From: Diplolepis rosae
Taxonomy: Eukaryota > Arthropoda > Insecta > Hymenoptera > Diplolepididae
DNA length: 64,000 nucleotides
Assembly (NCBI GenBank): GCA_030998225.1
Contig: JAPYXD010000308.1
Coordinates: 4,598,001 to 4,662,000, forward strand
Reading direction: 5' to 3'
Positions 63,836-64,000 of the stretch are shown here, piece after piece. The stretch's first letter is position 1, and each line of letters opens with the position of its first letter. The notes under the pieces were generated by a model. It was not told the origin of the DNA. It searched no databases and worked only from the letters and a program-made list of their open reading frames with translations. The translations under genes were made by a program, and so were the position numbers.

Positions 63836-64000
63836 TAAATAAATACAGTAATGCTTTCTATATGTAAAGGAAAATTTGAGGTTATGAAAAACAAAAAGCA
63901 CTACAATTCCACAAATAAAAAATTTAAATCTCGCATTTTTTTCTCCTAAAACGTATAATATTTTATTGGACAAAACTGTTAAGACTTTTGCATACATTTA

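Noticed and set aside
1..64000. CRISPR array, bacterial operons, rRNA
   Set aside because: Direct repeats here are minisatellites without unique equal-length spacers, and the spliced beta-COP gene shows eukaryotic DNA.

Overview
The window is AT-rich, intron-bearing animal DNA, almost certainly from an insect. The only host gene I can identify is the coatomer subunit beta-COP. Everything else is transposable-element sequence of arthropod types: Ty3/gypsy with envelope genes, mariner and rosa-like elements, Harbinger-like DDE, piggyBac, Penelope-like, R1/jockey-like LINEs, tRNA-derived SINEs and MITEs. A hymenopteran is a reasonable guess, but nothing in the sequence fixes the species.

Bases 1-12,524 look like one very large, decayed Ty3/gypsy (errantivirus-like) element entering from the left edge. 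In order, all on the plus strand, it carries RT, RNase H, an unusual linker (two AT-hooks, a hairpin, an acidic 4-residue repeat), integrase, an intact 93-residue CARD-only ORF, a chuvirus-like glycoprotein pseudogene, a zinc-knuckle pseudogene, a baculovirus-F-type envelope pseudogene, two related CxxC zinc-binding ORFs and another zinc-knuckle ORF. A poly-G polypurine tract and a 3' LTR follow. Two unrelated envelope genes plus a death-fold adaptor in one retroelement is the most striking observation here.

Bases 12.5-28.5 kb are a transposon graveyard. There is a diverged tandem repeat (13.6-16.7 kb) and a DD41D rosa-like element with ~355 bp inverted repeats and an internal 42-bp minisatellite. 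A Harbinger-like DDE transposase pseudogene (20.2-23.9 kb, minus) is split by three mariner-type insertions. Then come a Penelope-like RT plus GIY-YIG, a LINE RT fragment and an internally deleted gypsy pol.

From 28,520 to 59,783 the minus strand holds the last eight readable exons of beta-COP. They join in phase with canonical GT/AG borders to give 834 codons ending at a TGA; the first ~119 residues lie beyond the window. The introns (up to 13.7 kb) are packed with insertions. Recognisable LINE fragments there are all antisense to the gene. The most intact transposase in the window is a mariner at 55,701-56,994, with all three catalytic Asp and a single nonsense codon.

The last 4 kb contain an R1-like LINE ORF1 relic, a MITE and a 74-bp tandem repeat. 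No tRNA, rRNA or CRISPR array was seen; only tRNA-derived SINE heads.
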